Counted from the first letter of the stretch, positions 8,813-18,265 are shown. The stretch is 64,000 nt of DNA from UBA993 sp964436815 (GCA_964436815.1 CAYTER010000001.1:1-64000), one strand, 5' to 3'. A program made the numbers and translations. The notes: generated by a model not told the origin, from the letters alone.

Positions 8813-11800
8813 ATGACCGAACTTTATATCTTATCCGCCAAGAATTGGCTGTCCAGTCTCAGCCTGGCTTCTGCAATTTTGAGCGGCCGGGACCGGGAAG
8901 TGTATTTTTTTGATCCGGGGCAGGAAGAGCTGGAAAAAGAAGCACTGGCCCTGCTCACAGGACGGTTACCGCTCAAACTTTATAACCTGACCGGGGATAG
9001 CAAGGTAGATCAGCTGGTTGCTGAATCAGGACGAAAGCCGGAGAAGAATCCGCTTTCCGGCGGCTTTAATTTTGATACTCTGGTAGCTACTTTCGGGATG
9101 CCCGCAGGTATATGTGTTGCGGAAGCTGAAAACCCGGCTGACTGCCTGAAAGCTGCCATGCTGGCGGTGCGTCTCGGTTATTATTTTATGGCGTCTTCAA
9201 CTTCTGCATTCCCTGAATTTAAAAAATATCCGGATCTGACTGTTACTTGGATTGGGACACCGGATGCACTGGAAACTTATGCACAGAAGGTAAAAGGCCA
9301 AGAATGGACAGTAATTGAGGATGATCAGCAACTGCTGGCGGCTATCGAAAGGGCCGGTTTATCTGCCGAATACCTTGTTTTATACAATTCCGCTGATTTG
9401 TTGCGCGAAACTACCAGAGGCATTTCGTTGGGCGAACTTTGGGTTAGCGGGCTGAGTTTGCACCTGCTTACACTTGCTTCTTACCGACCGGTATTTCCTT
9501 TTGATGCCCAAAGCAGTGATCCGGACCCTCAGGTCATCGAAGAGTGTCTTAACCGGATGGTCAGCCAGATCGGCCTCAAACCAAGGTTTCTGACAGTTCT
9601 CGCCTCACCGGCCGTCATACCTTTTTTCTATGAAGAAAAAAAGATGATCGGTCCGGTAACGGAAGAAATGGTGAGGGATATTCACCTGCGGTTAAACGAT
9701 GACATCTTTTTTGACCTGGCTGAAGGGCGTTTGATGCAGAACAGCAGCGGGGGAATCTCTGCCCAGCTGATTTGCACCAAGCGTTATACTGAAGTGCAGG
9801 AGCACTTAAAGCGCATTGGCCGGGATGTCCTGATTGTCGCCACCCCGCATGTTGAAACCGGCATTATTTTCTCTACCGATGATGCGCTGATTGACACACA
9901 ACTGCTGCCCCTGATGGAAGACGCCGGTTATCTTGTTAATCAGCTCAGGGACCGTGATGCCGGCTACCGCGAGGTGGCTTCAGCTTTGCAGAAAACCGAT
10001 TATTTCCTTTATACCGGGCATGGCGGACCGGAAGGTTTACACACCCACGGCAGGACCCTTAATGGTAATGACCTGCCGCTGATGCCGCCGCTGGTAGCCT
10101 ATGCTTCGGCCTGTTCCACGGTGGGGTTGGTTCCCCACTGGTATTCGAACGATGAAGGTCTAACCTGGGAAGGGGTGCCGGTTGATTCGCGCCAGGTTAT
10201 CGGTTTATCGTTTGTTGAAAAGGGAGCCATCTGCTTTGTCGGAGGAGCAACCATTGAAGATCTGCAGTATACCACCTCAACCTACAGTGTATTTATGGAA
10301 GCTCTCCTGCTGAAAAATTTGAGTATTGGCGAAGCAGTAAGGGAAATGCGTCAGGTGATCAGCCTTTATGCCGCTACTCTGCTGCAAAAGAACCCGGAAG
10401 CCTATCGCAAATATCGCTGGGGCACGGCCAATGCTATCCACCAGCAGATTTTACTCGGTGATCCGGCATTCGTGCCGGCGCAAGAAAAATACACCGATGC
10501 TGCCCTGCCCAAGAGCCTGGAGGGAGATGCCCCGCTGCAGAAGCTGACCGTGGAAATACCGGAAGAACTCTGGCAGCGCGGAGAAGCAGCGGTTCATAAA
10601 ATGGAAGCTTCAAAGTACTATTACCGCTGCAGCAATGTCCAGGTGATTACCCCGTACGGTGAAGATATTTTCAGCTGGGGCGATTATTACCGGATCGCCC
10701 CTGATGCCCGCAATATTAGTGAATGGGCGGTTAAATCAACTTTTCTGCACATCACTCATGACCTGCCGCCGGGAATGGCGCCGAAAAGGCTTTCCCTTAT
10801 CGAGGCGGAGGCCGGAGAGAGCGAATGCCTGCTCTGCGGTGAAGAAGCAGACCAGTATTTGTCGCCGCTGGAAGCGATGCTCAAATTTAAACTGCCCTAC
10901 CTGCTGCAGCCGCCGATTGAATTTAATATGGAACAAGGATGGGCTTTTAGTGTTGAGCAGCATGATCATTTTTTAAGGATGCGCTGGTTGGCGCCGCTTT
11001 TGCTGATTGATGACACTAACCGGACTGCCGTTCCTCTAAAGAAATTTGTTTTCCAGATTGAATCAGCCCCCCTGCTGGAATTAAGGGGCAGGATTTCCAA
11101 CCAGCTGCCCGGATCAACTTATCTTGTCTGTGCCGGTCAGGAACTTAAAAGCAAAACCGATCAGAGTGATTTAAGCCAACCACTTGCGATAACAGCGGCG
11201 GTCATATCCGGCAAAGATGGCGCATTTGCCATTAAATCAGCGCCGGGCTCTTCGCTTTTGGTACAGCAGCAGTTTCCTCTTTATGACCTGCTTGAGGATT
11301 ACCAATCTTTCAAGTCTGAATTAATTGTACCGGAGGGAAATGGCTTTACCATTGTTGAACTAAAACCCCAGGCGAAGAGTAATTTTAGGGGTTTCCTTTA
11401 TGATTCTTTAAACGGGGAAGCTTTGCCCGGAGCGGTGATCAGAGTTTTTCGCGGCGAACATGATCCGGTGGGCGATATTTTACTGGAAGCGTTTGCCGGA
11501 GAAGCGATGACCGGAGTAAAAGGGGAGTTTTCGCTTTTATTGCCGGCCGGCAACTATCTGGTTTATGCTGCAGCAAAGCTTGGAAACAAGTATTACAAGT
11601 CTGCCGAGTGGATCCTTAAACTGCGGGATGGCGAAGCCGCTAACAGGGTTTATGCCCTTGATCAGGCCGGGATCATAAAAGGAAAAGTACTTTTTGAAGG
11701 CTACCAGCCGCCTGATCCGGCGATGGTTGCCATAAAAAGGTTTCCTAAAATCGAAGGTGCGGCGGCGCTGACCAAGGTTCCTGTTAACCGGGACGGAAGT

Positions 11801-11959
11801 TACCAGTGCCTGGTAAGTTATCAGGATCGCTTTCAAATCAGCATCGAAGAAGAAGGACGCCAGTATGTTTATGATCAAAATGAAGGTAAAGGTTACCGGC
11901 TGGAGCCACAGGAAGTTCTTGAACGAAGTTACCTCCTGGTGCCTGACCAGGAAGCGTAG
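8813..11959 (+). CDS. Large clan CD (C25/gingipain-like) cysteine peptidase without signal peptide
   Basis: The 1048-residue protein has the clan CD signature His-Gly, spacer, Ala-Cys. His403-Gly404 lies in YTGHGG and Cys434 in YASACST, 31 residues apart. Upstream, DIFFDLAEGRL near residue 300 resembles the C25 segment that precedes the catalytic domain, and LGDPAFVPA closes the domain near residue 560. Residues 1-270 match nothing I recognise. After the catalytic region come beta-rich segments, and residues 857-940 look like a carboxypeptidase regulatory-like (transthyretin-type) fold, with a second such stretch after 960. There is no signal peptide, lipobox or membrane helix, unlike exported gingipains. 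It sits between a peptide-type transporter and a C45 hydrolase, so it may process imported substrates. Activity and specificity are inferred only. Confidence 0.72.
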   Translation: MTELYILSAKNWLSSLSLASAILSGRDREVYFFDPGQEELEKEALALLTGRLPLKLYNLTGDSKVDQLVAESGRKPEKNPLSGGFNFDTLVATFGMPAGICVAEAENPADCLKAAMLAVRLGYYFMASSTSAFPEFKKYPDLTVTWIGTPDALETYAQKVKGQEWTVIEDDQQLLAAIERAGLSAEYLVLYNSADLLRETTRGISLGELWVSGLSLHLLTLASYRPVFPFDAQSSDPDPQVIEECLNRMVSQIGLKPRFLTVLASPAVIPFFYEEKKMIGPVTEEMVRDIHLRLNDDIFFDLAEGRLMQNSSGGISAQLICTKRYTEVQEHLKRIGRDVLIVATPHVETGIIFSTDDALIDTQLLPLMEDAGYLVNQLRDRDAGYREVASALQKTDYFLYTGHGGPEGLHTHGRTLNGNDLPLMPPLVAYASACSTVGLVPHWYSNDEGLTWEGVPVDSRQVIGLSFVEKGAICFVGGATIEDLQYTTSTYSVFMEALLLKNLSIGEAVREMRQVISLYAATLLQKNPEAYRKYRWGTANAIHQQILLGDPAFVPAQEKYTDAALPKSLEGDAPLQKLTVEIPEELWQRGEAAVHKMEASKYYYRCSNVQVITPYGEDIFSWGDYYRIAPDARNISEWAVKSTFLHITHDLPPGMAPKRLSLIEAEAGESECLLCGEEADQYLSPLEAMLKFKLPYLLQPPIEFNMEQGWAFSVEQHDHFLRMRWLAPLLLIDDTNRTAVPLKKFVFQIESAPLLELRGRISNQLPGSTYLVCAGQELKSKTDQSDLSQPLAITAAVISGKDGAFAIKSAPGSSLLVQQQFPLYDLLEDYQSFKSELIVPEGNGFTIVELKPQAKSNFRGFLYDSLNGEALPGAVIRVFRGEHDPVGDILLEAFAGEAMTGVKGEFSLLLPAGNYLVYAAAKLGNKYYKSAEWILKLRDGEAANRVYALDQAGIIKGKVLFEGYQPPDPAMVAIKRFPKIEGAAALTKVPVNRDGSYQCLVSYQDRFQISIEEEGRQYVYDQNEGKGYRLEPQEVLERSYLLVPDQEA

Positions 11960-11976
11960 AGGCAGGCGGAATAAAA

Positions 11977-13002
11977 ATGAACAAGATCCGTTTAATCAAA
12001 GCCAAAGGCAGCAATTACGATCTCGGATTTACTGTTGGCCGGGAAGCCAAAGACTTGATTGAAAAAGCGATTAACAGTTACCGTCGCTTTCTTCCCCGGG
12101 AAGAAGGCTGGTCTGAAAAGTGGTTGTTGCCGGCCGGTTTTCCGGAAGCTGCCATTAAGCATTTCCCGCATCTCGTAGAAGAGCTGCAGGGTATGGCTGA
12201 CGGTTCTAAACTGGATTTTTCTGACCTCTTCTTTTTGAATGCTCTTGAGGAAGCCCTTGATTTGAAACCGCCTTCAGCCTGCACTTCGATTGCCCTCTCC
12301 AACCACAACCGTGTGCTGCTGGGCCACAATGAAGACTGGTATGCAGACGACGAGGAAACAGTTGTGGCGATCTATGGGCAACCCCTTGGCAAGCCGGCTT
12401 TTCTCAGTATTACTGCTGCGCCATTTCTTGCCGCCGTGGGGATGAACGAAGCAGGTATAGCCCAGGGTGTAAATTCTGTTACCTCCACCGACTGCCGGAT
12501 AGGCGTGCCGCGTATGTTCTCCGCACGCGCTGTGCTGGAGGCCGGAACGATCGAAGAGGCAATAAAGCTGGCTACCCCTGGAGAAAGAGCGGGCGGTTAC
12601 AATCACTTGCTGGCTTCGGCCAGCGGAAAAACAGGCAACCTGGAAACAACCGCAACCGAATCGGATTTCCTGGCCGGAAAGAACATTACTTGCCACACCA
12701 ACCATTACCTGAGTGATAAGTTGAGCAATCTTACAGTGCAGGGAACAGATCATTCCCTGACCCGTTACCGGAGGCTGATAGAACTGGGTAAAGCAGAAAT
12801 CAAGGCGGGTGAAGAATGGCAGGCTTTGTCAGGGATGTTGGCCGACCATGAAAACCGGCCACTTTCGATCTGTAAACATGCTGCCGAACAAAAGAGCAAT
12901 GAGGGAACAATCTTTTCGGTAATATTTGATTTGAAATTATTCAAGACATGGGTTGCTGTCGGCAACCCCTGTGGTAACATATACAGTGAGATAATCATAT
13001 AA
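11977..13002 (+). CDS. C45 family autoproteolytic acyltransferase/hydrolase
   Basis: This 341-residue Ntn-hydrolase resembles acyl-CoA:6-aminopenicillanate acyltransferase (peptidase C45). The expected self-cleavage site and nucleophile is Cys102 in PPSACTS, followed by LLGHNEDW, which is typical of the family. Later GMNEAGIAQGVN and NHYLS stretches fit too. Family members hydrolyse or exchange amide-linked acyl groups; most bacterial ones are uncharacterised. It starts 17 bases after the clan CD peptidase gene and is followed by an M20 hydrolase, so it is likely one step in amide breakdown. Confidence 0.87.
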   Translation: MNKIRLIKAKGSNYDLGFTVGREAKDLIEKAINSYRRFLPREEGWSEKWLLPAGFPEAAIKHFPHLVEELQGMADGSKLDFSDLFFLNALEEALDLKPPSACTSIALSNHNRVLLGHNEDWYADDEETVVAIYGQPLGKPAFLSITAAPFLAAVGMNEAGIAQGVNSVTSTDCRIGVPRMFSARAVLEAGTIEEAIKLATPGERAGGYNHLLASASGKTGNLETTATESDFLAGKNITCHTNHYLSDKLSNLTVQGTDHSLTRYRRLIELGKAEIKAGEEWQALSGMLADHENRPLSICKHAAEQKSNEGTIFSVIFDLKLFKTWVAVGNPCGNIYSEIII

Positions 13003-13021
13003 AAAGGCGGTGATTGGTGGT

Positions 13022-14197
13022 ATGACAGAGCTCACTGCAATTAAAGATAAGATAAATCAGGAAAAAAACAAGTTAATCGAGATAGCGCGGTCCATACACA
13101 GCAGACCGGAGCTCGGTGGGCAGGAGTTTTTCGCCGCCGCACAGCTGACCGGTTACCTGGAGGAAAAAGGTTTTAAAGTCTGGCGAGGTGTTGGCGGTTT
13201 AAAAACCGCTTTTATGGCCAGCTACGGTGAAAGCGGCTACCATGTGGGTTTCTGTTCCGAGTATGATGCCCTGCCTGATATCGGGCATGGCTGCGGTCAC
13301 AACCTGATTGCCGTTGCCGGAGTTGCCGCCGGGGTTGCTCTCGCTGCAGCTATAAAGGATCAGCCCGGGCGGGTTTCGATTATCGGCACACCGGACGAAG
13401 AAGATCACGGCGGGAAAGTTGACCTGGTGAGGGCAGGCGTGTTCGATGATATTGATGCGGCGCTGATGTTCCATCCCGGTTGTTCAACCAACTTCCATGT
13501 GGAATCTTTAGCCTGTCGCGACTTCCGCTTAATCTTCCATGGACGCAGCGCCCATGCTTCCAGTGAACCGTGGGAAGGGCAGAATGCTCTTGATGCGGTA
13601 ATTCAAACTTTTAACGGGATCAATGCCCTGCGCCAGCACCTCAAGGATGATGCGCGCATCCATGGTATTATTTCCGAGGGAGGACTGGCGCCCAACGTTA
13701 TTCCTGATCGCGCTGCAGCAGATTTCATTATCAGATCCCGTGAAAGCGGCTATCTTGACGAAGTTGTGGAAAAGGTCCTGGCCTGTGCCCGTGGAGCGGC
13801 GATAGCGACTAATACCAGTCTCGAGGTTGTGGAATCAGGATATCCTTACGATGCAATGATCAGTAACCGGGCCCTGGCCGATATTTTTGCCGAAAGTCTG
13901 AAAGAGGCCGGCTACGCTATTGACTCGCCCCATGAAGAAGGACGCGGTTCAATTGATATGGGGAATGTAAGCCGGGTAACACCCTCAATCCATCCGATCG
14001 TGGCCATTACCGACCAGTGGGTTACCGGCCATACCCGTGAATTTACAGCGCTTTGCGATACTGACGAAGCTTATGAAGTGATGCTCAGGGTAGGAGAAGC
14101 AATGGCCCTTACCGGCTTTAAGGCGATCACCGACTTGGAAGTGCAAGCTAAAGTCAGAAAAGAATTTGAAAGAGCGGCTAAAAAACCTGTTAATTAA
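13022..14197 (+). CDS. M20 family metallohydrolase (amidohydrolase, AbgB/PM20D2-like)
   Basis: The product, about 391 residues, contains the M20D metal-binding motifs EYDALP, GHGCGHN and GTPDEE, a dimerisation domain around HGRSAHASSEPW, and the late SIDMGNVS and TGHTREF segments. Relatives cleave N-acyl amino acids, p-aminobenzoyl-glutamate or dipeptides. ATG 13022 is preferred since the A/G-rich stretch AAAAAGGCGG lies at usable distance; a GTG at 13010 is in frame but directly abuts that stretch. It follows the C45 gene in the same operon. Confidence 0.9.
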   Translation: MTELTAIKDKINQEKNKLIEIARSIHSRPELGGQEFFAAAQLTGYLEEKGFKVWRGVGGLKTAFMASYGESGYHVGFCSEYDALPDIGHGCGHNLIAVAGVAAGVALAAAIKDQPGRVSIIGTPDEEDHGGKVDLVRAGVFDDIDAALMFHPGCSTNFHVESLACRDFRLIFHGRSAHASSEPWEGQNALDAVIQTFNGINALRQHLKDDARIHGIISEGGLAPNVIPDRAAADFIIRSRESGYLDEVVEKVLACARGAAIATNTSLEVVESGYPYDAMISNRALADIFAESLKEAGYAIDSPHEEGRGSIDMGNVSRVTPSIHPIVAITDQWVTGHTREFTALCDTDEAYEVMLRVGEAMALTGFKAITDLEVQAKVRKEFERAAKKPVN

Positions 14198-14232
14198 GGA
14201 TATAGCTTGTTAAAGCGGAGGAAAGTGAACTG

Positions 14233-15213
14233 ATGCCGGAAACAATTGTAGAACAAATCAGGGAGAATCTTTATCGCGCGGAAATACCCCTGCCCCGAAA
14301 TCCGCTCAAGGCTACCAACTCTTACATTATTAAGAGCGACAAACGTAACCTGGTAATTGATACCGGCCTGAATCGTGACGAATGCAAAGCAGCTCTGACC
14401 GATGCCTTGCGCCAACTGAATATTGATCTTGCGCGAACTGATTTTTTTGTAACCCACATGCATGCCGATCATATTGGCCTGGTGGCCGAATATGCTGACG
14501 AAGGCGCAGCGATCTATTTTAATGAACCTGATGCTGATATTCTGATGCGCCCTGACTTATGGGAGCTGGTCCGCTCCCTGGCCGGCAAGCATGGTTTTCC
14601 CGAAGGGCTGGTTGATGCCGCCATTGATTCCCATCCGGGTCAGCGCTATAAGCCCATAGATCCGGTTGATTTTACCATGGTTGCAGACGGAGACCTGATC
14701 AGCTACGGGGATTACGAATTAATTTGTATTAATACACCGGGACATACCCGCGGGCATACCTGTCTTTATGAGCCTCATTACAGGTTGTTTTTTTCCGGTG
14801 ACCATATAATCGGTGAGATAACCCCAAATATATCGACCTGGCTCGAAGACAGCAACCCTCTTGGCGAATATTTTAAAAGCCTGGAACGGGTTTACCAGAT
14901 GGATATTGAATTAACTTTACCCGGACATCGCAGTTTAATTCACGACAGCAGAAAAAGAATTGATCAGATCAGAGAACATCACCGCTTCCGCCTGGATGAG
15001 ACCCTGAAGATCGTGAAGGAAAGAGGACCCTGCAGTGCTTTTACAGTTGCCTCAGGGATGACCTGGGATTTAATTGCTGATAACTGGGAAGCTTATCCGC
15101 TAATGCAGAAGTGGTTTGCCACCGGAGAAGCCCTGGCCCACATTCATTACCTGGAGCACGATGGTCAGCTTAAGCGCAGTTTAGAGGGAGAAACACTTAT
15201 ATTCTCAGCCTGA
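14233..15213 (+). CDS. MBL-fold metallohydrolase with LACTB2-like C-terminal domain
   Basis: This 326-residue protein has the metallo-beta-lactamase motif H75-M-H77-A-D79-H80, a second metal site in NTPGHTRGHTC, and the Asp of FFSGDH. The C-terminal 90 residues resemble the winged-helix tail of LACTB2/YflN-type hydrolases. Such enzymes cleave thioesters, lactones or phosphodiesters. A GCGGAGGAAAG ribosome site precedes ATG 14233. Its place between an amidohydrolase and glycerol kinase suggests ester or thioester hydrolysis, but the substrate is unknown. Confidence 0.88.
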   Translation: MPETIVEQIRENLYRAEIPLPRNPLKATNSYIIKSDKRNLVIDTGLNRDECKAALTDALRQLNIDLARTDFFVTHMHADHIGLVAEYADEGAAIYFNEPDADILMRPDLWELVRSLAGKHGFPEGLVDAAIDSHPGQRYKPIDPVDFTMVADGDLISYGDYELICINTPGHTRGHTCLYEPHYRLFFSGDHIIGEITPNISTWLEDSNPLGEYFKSLERVYQMDIELTLPGHRSLIHDSRKRIDQIREHHRFRLDETLKIVKERGPCSAFTVASGMTWDLIADNWEAYPLMQKWFATGEALAHIHYLEHDGQLKRSLEGETLIFSA

Positions 15214-15259
15214 CAGGCAGATTCGCAGGTCTGACTTCAGCCCGGGGGAGGAACTAGCA

Positions 15260-16756
15260 ATCAAAAAATATATCTTGTCAATCGACCAGGGGACTACCGG
15301 TACGACAGCGATACTTTGGAACAAAGAAGGGGTAGCTGTCTGCCGCAACAACCGGGAACACCGGCAGTATTATCCCCAACCCGGCTGGGTTGAGCATAAT
15401 GCCGGGGAGATCTGGGAAAATGTATTGTTTGTTATTAAAGATATTCTGGGACAATCCGGCGCTAAAGCGGCTGATATTGCTGCAATCGGTATTACTAACC
15501 AGAGGGAGACAGTTGTTTTCTGGGATCGAAAAACCGGGGCGCCTCTTTCCCGGGCTATAGTCTGGCAATGCCGCCGGACTGCCGACTACTGCCGCCGTCT
15601 AAAGGAAGAAGGTCATGAAGAAATAATCCGTCGGAAAACCGGGTTACTGCTGGATCCCTATTTTTCCGGGACGAAAATTAACTGGGCGCTTGAAAATATA
15701 AAAGCAGTGAGCGAGGCTATGACAAAAGGCACGCTCTGCTGCGGCACTATTGACAGCTACCTCCTGTTCCGTCTGACCGGAGGCCGGGTTTTTGCTACCG
15801 ACTACAGCAATGCTTCCCGCACCCTGCTCTATAACATCCACGAACTTAAGTGGGATAAAGATCTGCTTGCGATTTTCAATATTTCGCGGGACATTTTGCC
15901 GGAAGTCCTGCCAAGCAGTGTAATCTATGGTGATACAGTGCCGGAGCTGTTTTCCGGTTGTAATATTCCGATTGGCGGGATAGCCGGCGATCAGCAGGCA
16001 GCGCTATTCGGTCAGGCCTGCTTTGAACCGGGAATGACCAAGAACACCTACGGCACCGGCTGCTTTTTACTGATGAACACTGGCAATAAGGCCGTTTCCT
16101 CAAAACACGGTTTGCTGACCACGATCGCCTGGGGGCTGCATGGCAGAGTTGAATATGCCCTGGAGGGCAGTATATTTATCACCGGCGCTGCTGTTCAGTG
16201 GTTGCGAGACGGCCTGGGGTTGATTGAACAATCATCAGAACTTGAGGGGCTGGCAGAACAGGTTCCCGACAATGGCGGCGTTTATCTGGTGCCGGCCTTT
16301 GCCGGCCTTGGCGCCCCTTACTGGGATCCTTATGCCCGGGGGCTGATCATTGGTATAACCGGTGGGACTACCAGGGCTCATATCGGCAGAGCGGTTGTGG
16401 AAGCAATGGCTTACCAGACCCGTGATGTTCTTGAAGTAATGCATCGTGACGCCGAACTCCCTGTGAAAGAACTGCGGGTAGACGGCGGGGCCAGTGTAAT
16501 GGATTTACTCCTGCAGTTTCAGGCAGATATAACCGGTACCCCTGTGCGCCGATCGTCCACCTTTGACACAACAGCGCTGGGTGCTGCTTATCTGGCCGGT
16601 CTGGCCTGCGGGTTCTGGGACAATCTGAGTGAGTTGAGCGGCAAGTGGAAAGGCAGCGCCTGCTTTGAACCGCAGATGGATAACGCTGTGCGGGATAAAC
16701 TATATGCGGGTTGGCAGCAGGCGGTTAAACGTTCGCTTGGCTGGGCTGACGGGTAA
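15260..16756 (+). CDS. glpK: Glycerol kinase, with probable AUC start codon
   Basis: This FGGY-family kinase converts glycerol and ATP to glycerol 3-phosphate. Visible features are the ATP loop SIDQGTTGTTA, substrate residues in NQRET and VWQCRR, DPYFSGTKINW, GDQQAALFGQ and the C-terminal VDGGASVMD. The length, about 498 residues, is normal. The start is unusual. The conserved N-terminus (KKYILSIDQG) is encoded from 15260, where the codon is ATC, seven bases after a strong GGGGGAGGA site. The first canonical in-frame start, TTG 15275, would delete the first beta strand and lies 22 bases from that site. It is the last gene of the catabolic run and no glycerol facilitator is adjacent. Confidence 0.93.
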   Translation: MKKYILSIDQGTTGTTAILWNKEGVAVCRNNREHRQYYPQPGWVEHNAGEIWENVLFVIKDILGQSGAKAADIAAIGITNQRETVVFWDRKTGAPLSRAIVWQCRRTADYCRRLKEEGHEEIIRRKTGLLLDPYFSGTKINWALENIKAVSEAMTKGTLCCGTIDSYLLFRLTGGRVFATDYSNASRTLLYNIHELKWDKDLLAIFNISRDILPEVLPSSVIYGDTVPELFSGCNIPIGGIAGDQQAALFGQACFEPGMTKNTYGTGCFLLMNTGNKAVSSKHGLLTTIAWGLHGRVEYALEGSIFITGAAVQWLRDGLGLIEQSSELEGLAEQVPDNGGVYLVPAFAGLGAPYWDPYARGLIIGITGGTTRAHIGRAVVEAMAYQTRDVLEVMHRDAELPVKELRVDGGASVMDLLLQFQADITGTPVRRSSTFDTTALGAAYLAGLACGFWDNLSELSGKWKGSACFEPQMDNAVRDKLYAGWQQAVKRSLGWADG

Positions 16757-16780
16757 CTGTCATATTTATTTAGCCTGTTA

Positions 16781-17413
16781 TTATTCAGCAGAGGGCTCTG
16801 CAGCAGTTAGAAGAGTCGCTCCCTGGCCGTTGTTGTCACCCGGGGAAAAAAGACCGCCTGAGATAATGACTTTCATGCCTTCTTCCACGCTCATCTTAAG
16901 TTCGATTACTTCATGGCGGGGAGCGAGGATCAGCATTCCCGAGGTAGGATTGGGGGTAGTCGGTACGAACACATTGACTGTTTCCTCCTCTGTTTTTTCC
17001 TGGATTTCACCCCGTGAATGGCCGGTTACAAAACCGAGCACATAGAGGCCTTTGCGCGGGTATTCAAGCAGCACTACCTGCTGAAAAGCGTTCTTACCCT
17101 GCACTGTAAAGGCATCGATGATCTGTTTGGCGCTGCTGTAGATGCCGCGGGTGATCGGCACCCTCTGGAAAAGCCGGTCAAAAAAATTGATTAACCGGTT
17201 GCCGATAATATTAGAGGCGATAAAGCCGACCAGTAGAATTAAGAGCAGCCCGGCGGCAAAACCAACACCTGGTAGATGAAAGTTAAAAAGGGCCTTAATC
17301 AGATCACCAACCAGGTTATCCAGGAAGTTAAATATAACATAGAAAACATAGATTGTTACCGCCAGCGGCATGATCGTCAGCAAGCCGGTAGTAAATATAG
17401 TTTTTAATTTCAT
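16781..17413 (-). CDS. DUF502 family membrane protein
   Basis: This membrane protein of about 210 residues has two N-terminal helices (about residues 8-30 and 50-75) followed by a soluble domain with RVPITRGIYSSAKQ and VNVFVPTTPNPTSG, which are diagnostic of DUF502. Function is unknown. ATG 17413 is chosen because AAAGGA lies eight bases before it; the earlier ATG 17419 leaves only two bases. It converges on glpK and has its own promoter. Confidence 0.88.
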   Translation of the reverse strand: MKLKTIFTTGLLTIMPLAVTIYVFYVIFNFLDNLVGDLIKALFNFHLPGVGFAAGLLLILLVGFIASNIIGNRLINFFDRLFQRVPITRGIYSSAKQIIDAFTVQGKNAFQQVVLLEYPRKGLYVLGFVTGHSRGEIQEKTEEETVNVFVPTTPNPTSGMLILAPRHEVIELKMSVEEGMKVIISGGLFSPGDNNGQGATLLTAAEPSAE

Positions 17414-17449
17414 GATCATTATCCTTTTTTAGGTTATGAGCGCTCTTTA

Positions 17450-17477
17450 ATTCTATCAGCACAACTTATGCTGTCAA
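17450..17477 (-). promoter_or_regulatory. Sigma-A type promoter for the DUF502 gene
   Basis: On the minus strand a perfect -35 TTGACA (17472-17477) and -10 TAGAAT (17450-17455) are separated by 16 bases, about 37 bases upstream of the start codon. Confidence 0.75.
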
Positions 17478-17569
17478 CTGTGTGCTGGGATGATCAGCGG
17501 GTCGGTCAATTGCTTTTTCCAGTCAGGGCAGGTGAAATAGTGGTCTCTTTCGGAAAAACAGGAATTAGA

Positions 17570-18076
17570 ATGATAACCATATGCCGGACGGTCTTCTTAA
17601 TCGTCTTGTTTGGCGTAACGATCTTAACCGGTTGCACCCCCAGTCAGAATGCTCCTGCGGGGCAGGCCTTAGAAGAGGTGCGCATTAAAGGTGTCACGTT
17701 CAAACTGGAACTGGCGCTTACCCCTGAGGAGCGGGCGCAGGGCTTGATGGGCCGGAATCAGATCGCCGAAGATGGCGGTATGCTTTTCGTTTTTCCCGAC
17801 AATCAACATTATCCTGCCGAACTTAGCTTTTGGATGAAAAACTGCCTGGTGCCGATTGATTTAATCTTTCTTGATCCGGCCGGCCGTATCGTAGCCATTC
17901 ATGAGATGGAACCACCGCCGGCGGACACCCCCGATCGGGAGCTTGCTGTCTATGCAAGCGGCGCTCCGGCCCAGTATGCCATCGAACTAAAAGGCGGGCG
18001 CGCTGCCACCCTCGGCCTGCGGGTAGGGGAAACAATCGCGCTTCGCTTTGGCGAGCTTTTAAAGCAGGCAGAATAA
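17570..18076 (+). CDS. DUF192 family lipoprotein
   Basis: The product of 168 residues has a lipoprotein signal with lipobox ILTGC, then a DUF192 domain: LALTPEERAQGLMGR, GMLFVFP, FWMKNCLVPIDLIFLD and a late GRAATLGLRVGE. Family function is poorly known. The start at 17570 gives a clean signal peptide; the frame is open further upstream to 17468 but that part does not look like protein. The ribosome site (CAGGAA) is weak. Confidence 0.87.
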   Translation: MITICRTVFLIVLFGVTILTGCTPSQNAPAGQALEEVRIKGVTFKLELALTPEERAQGLMGRNQIAEDGGMLFVFPDNQHYPAELSFWMKNCLVPIDLIFLDPAGRIVAIHEMEPPPADTPDRELAVYASGAPAQYAIELKGGRAATLGLRVGETIALRFGELLKQAE

Positions 18077-18149
18077 CTGTTTATGTTTGGCAGGATGCCC
18101 GAGGCGTTTGAGTTGGTTGTCGGTGAAATACAGTTAAAGGGCATAATAA

Positions 18150-18224
18150 TGGCTGGGGCGGTAGGATTCGAACCTACGAATGCGGGATCCAAAGTCCCGT
18201 GCCTTACCGCTTGGCCACACCCCA
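18150..18224 (-). tRNA. tRNA-Gln (anticodon UUG)
   Basis: The minus strand folds as a full cloverleaf. The acceptor arms are TGGGGTG and CGCCCCA, the anticodon stem is CGGGA/TCCCG around loop CTTTGGA (anticodon TTG), and the T-loop is GTTCGAATC. Discriminator G and an encoded CCA end are present. Confidence 0.96.
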
Positions 18225-18265
18225 GCGCCAAAAATCTTAATTTATGTGGTTGAAAATATATAAGA

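Noticed and set aside
8813..11959. Caspase-like immune effector
   Set aside because: The His/Cys pair would fit, but neighbours are transport and catabolic genes and no defence genes are present.
15275..16756. TTG 15275 as the glycerol kinase start
   Set aside because: It removes the first beta strand of the ATP-binding fold and lies 22 bases from the only good ribosome site.
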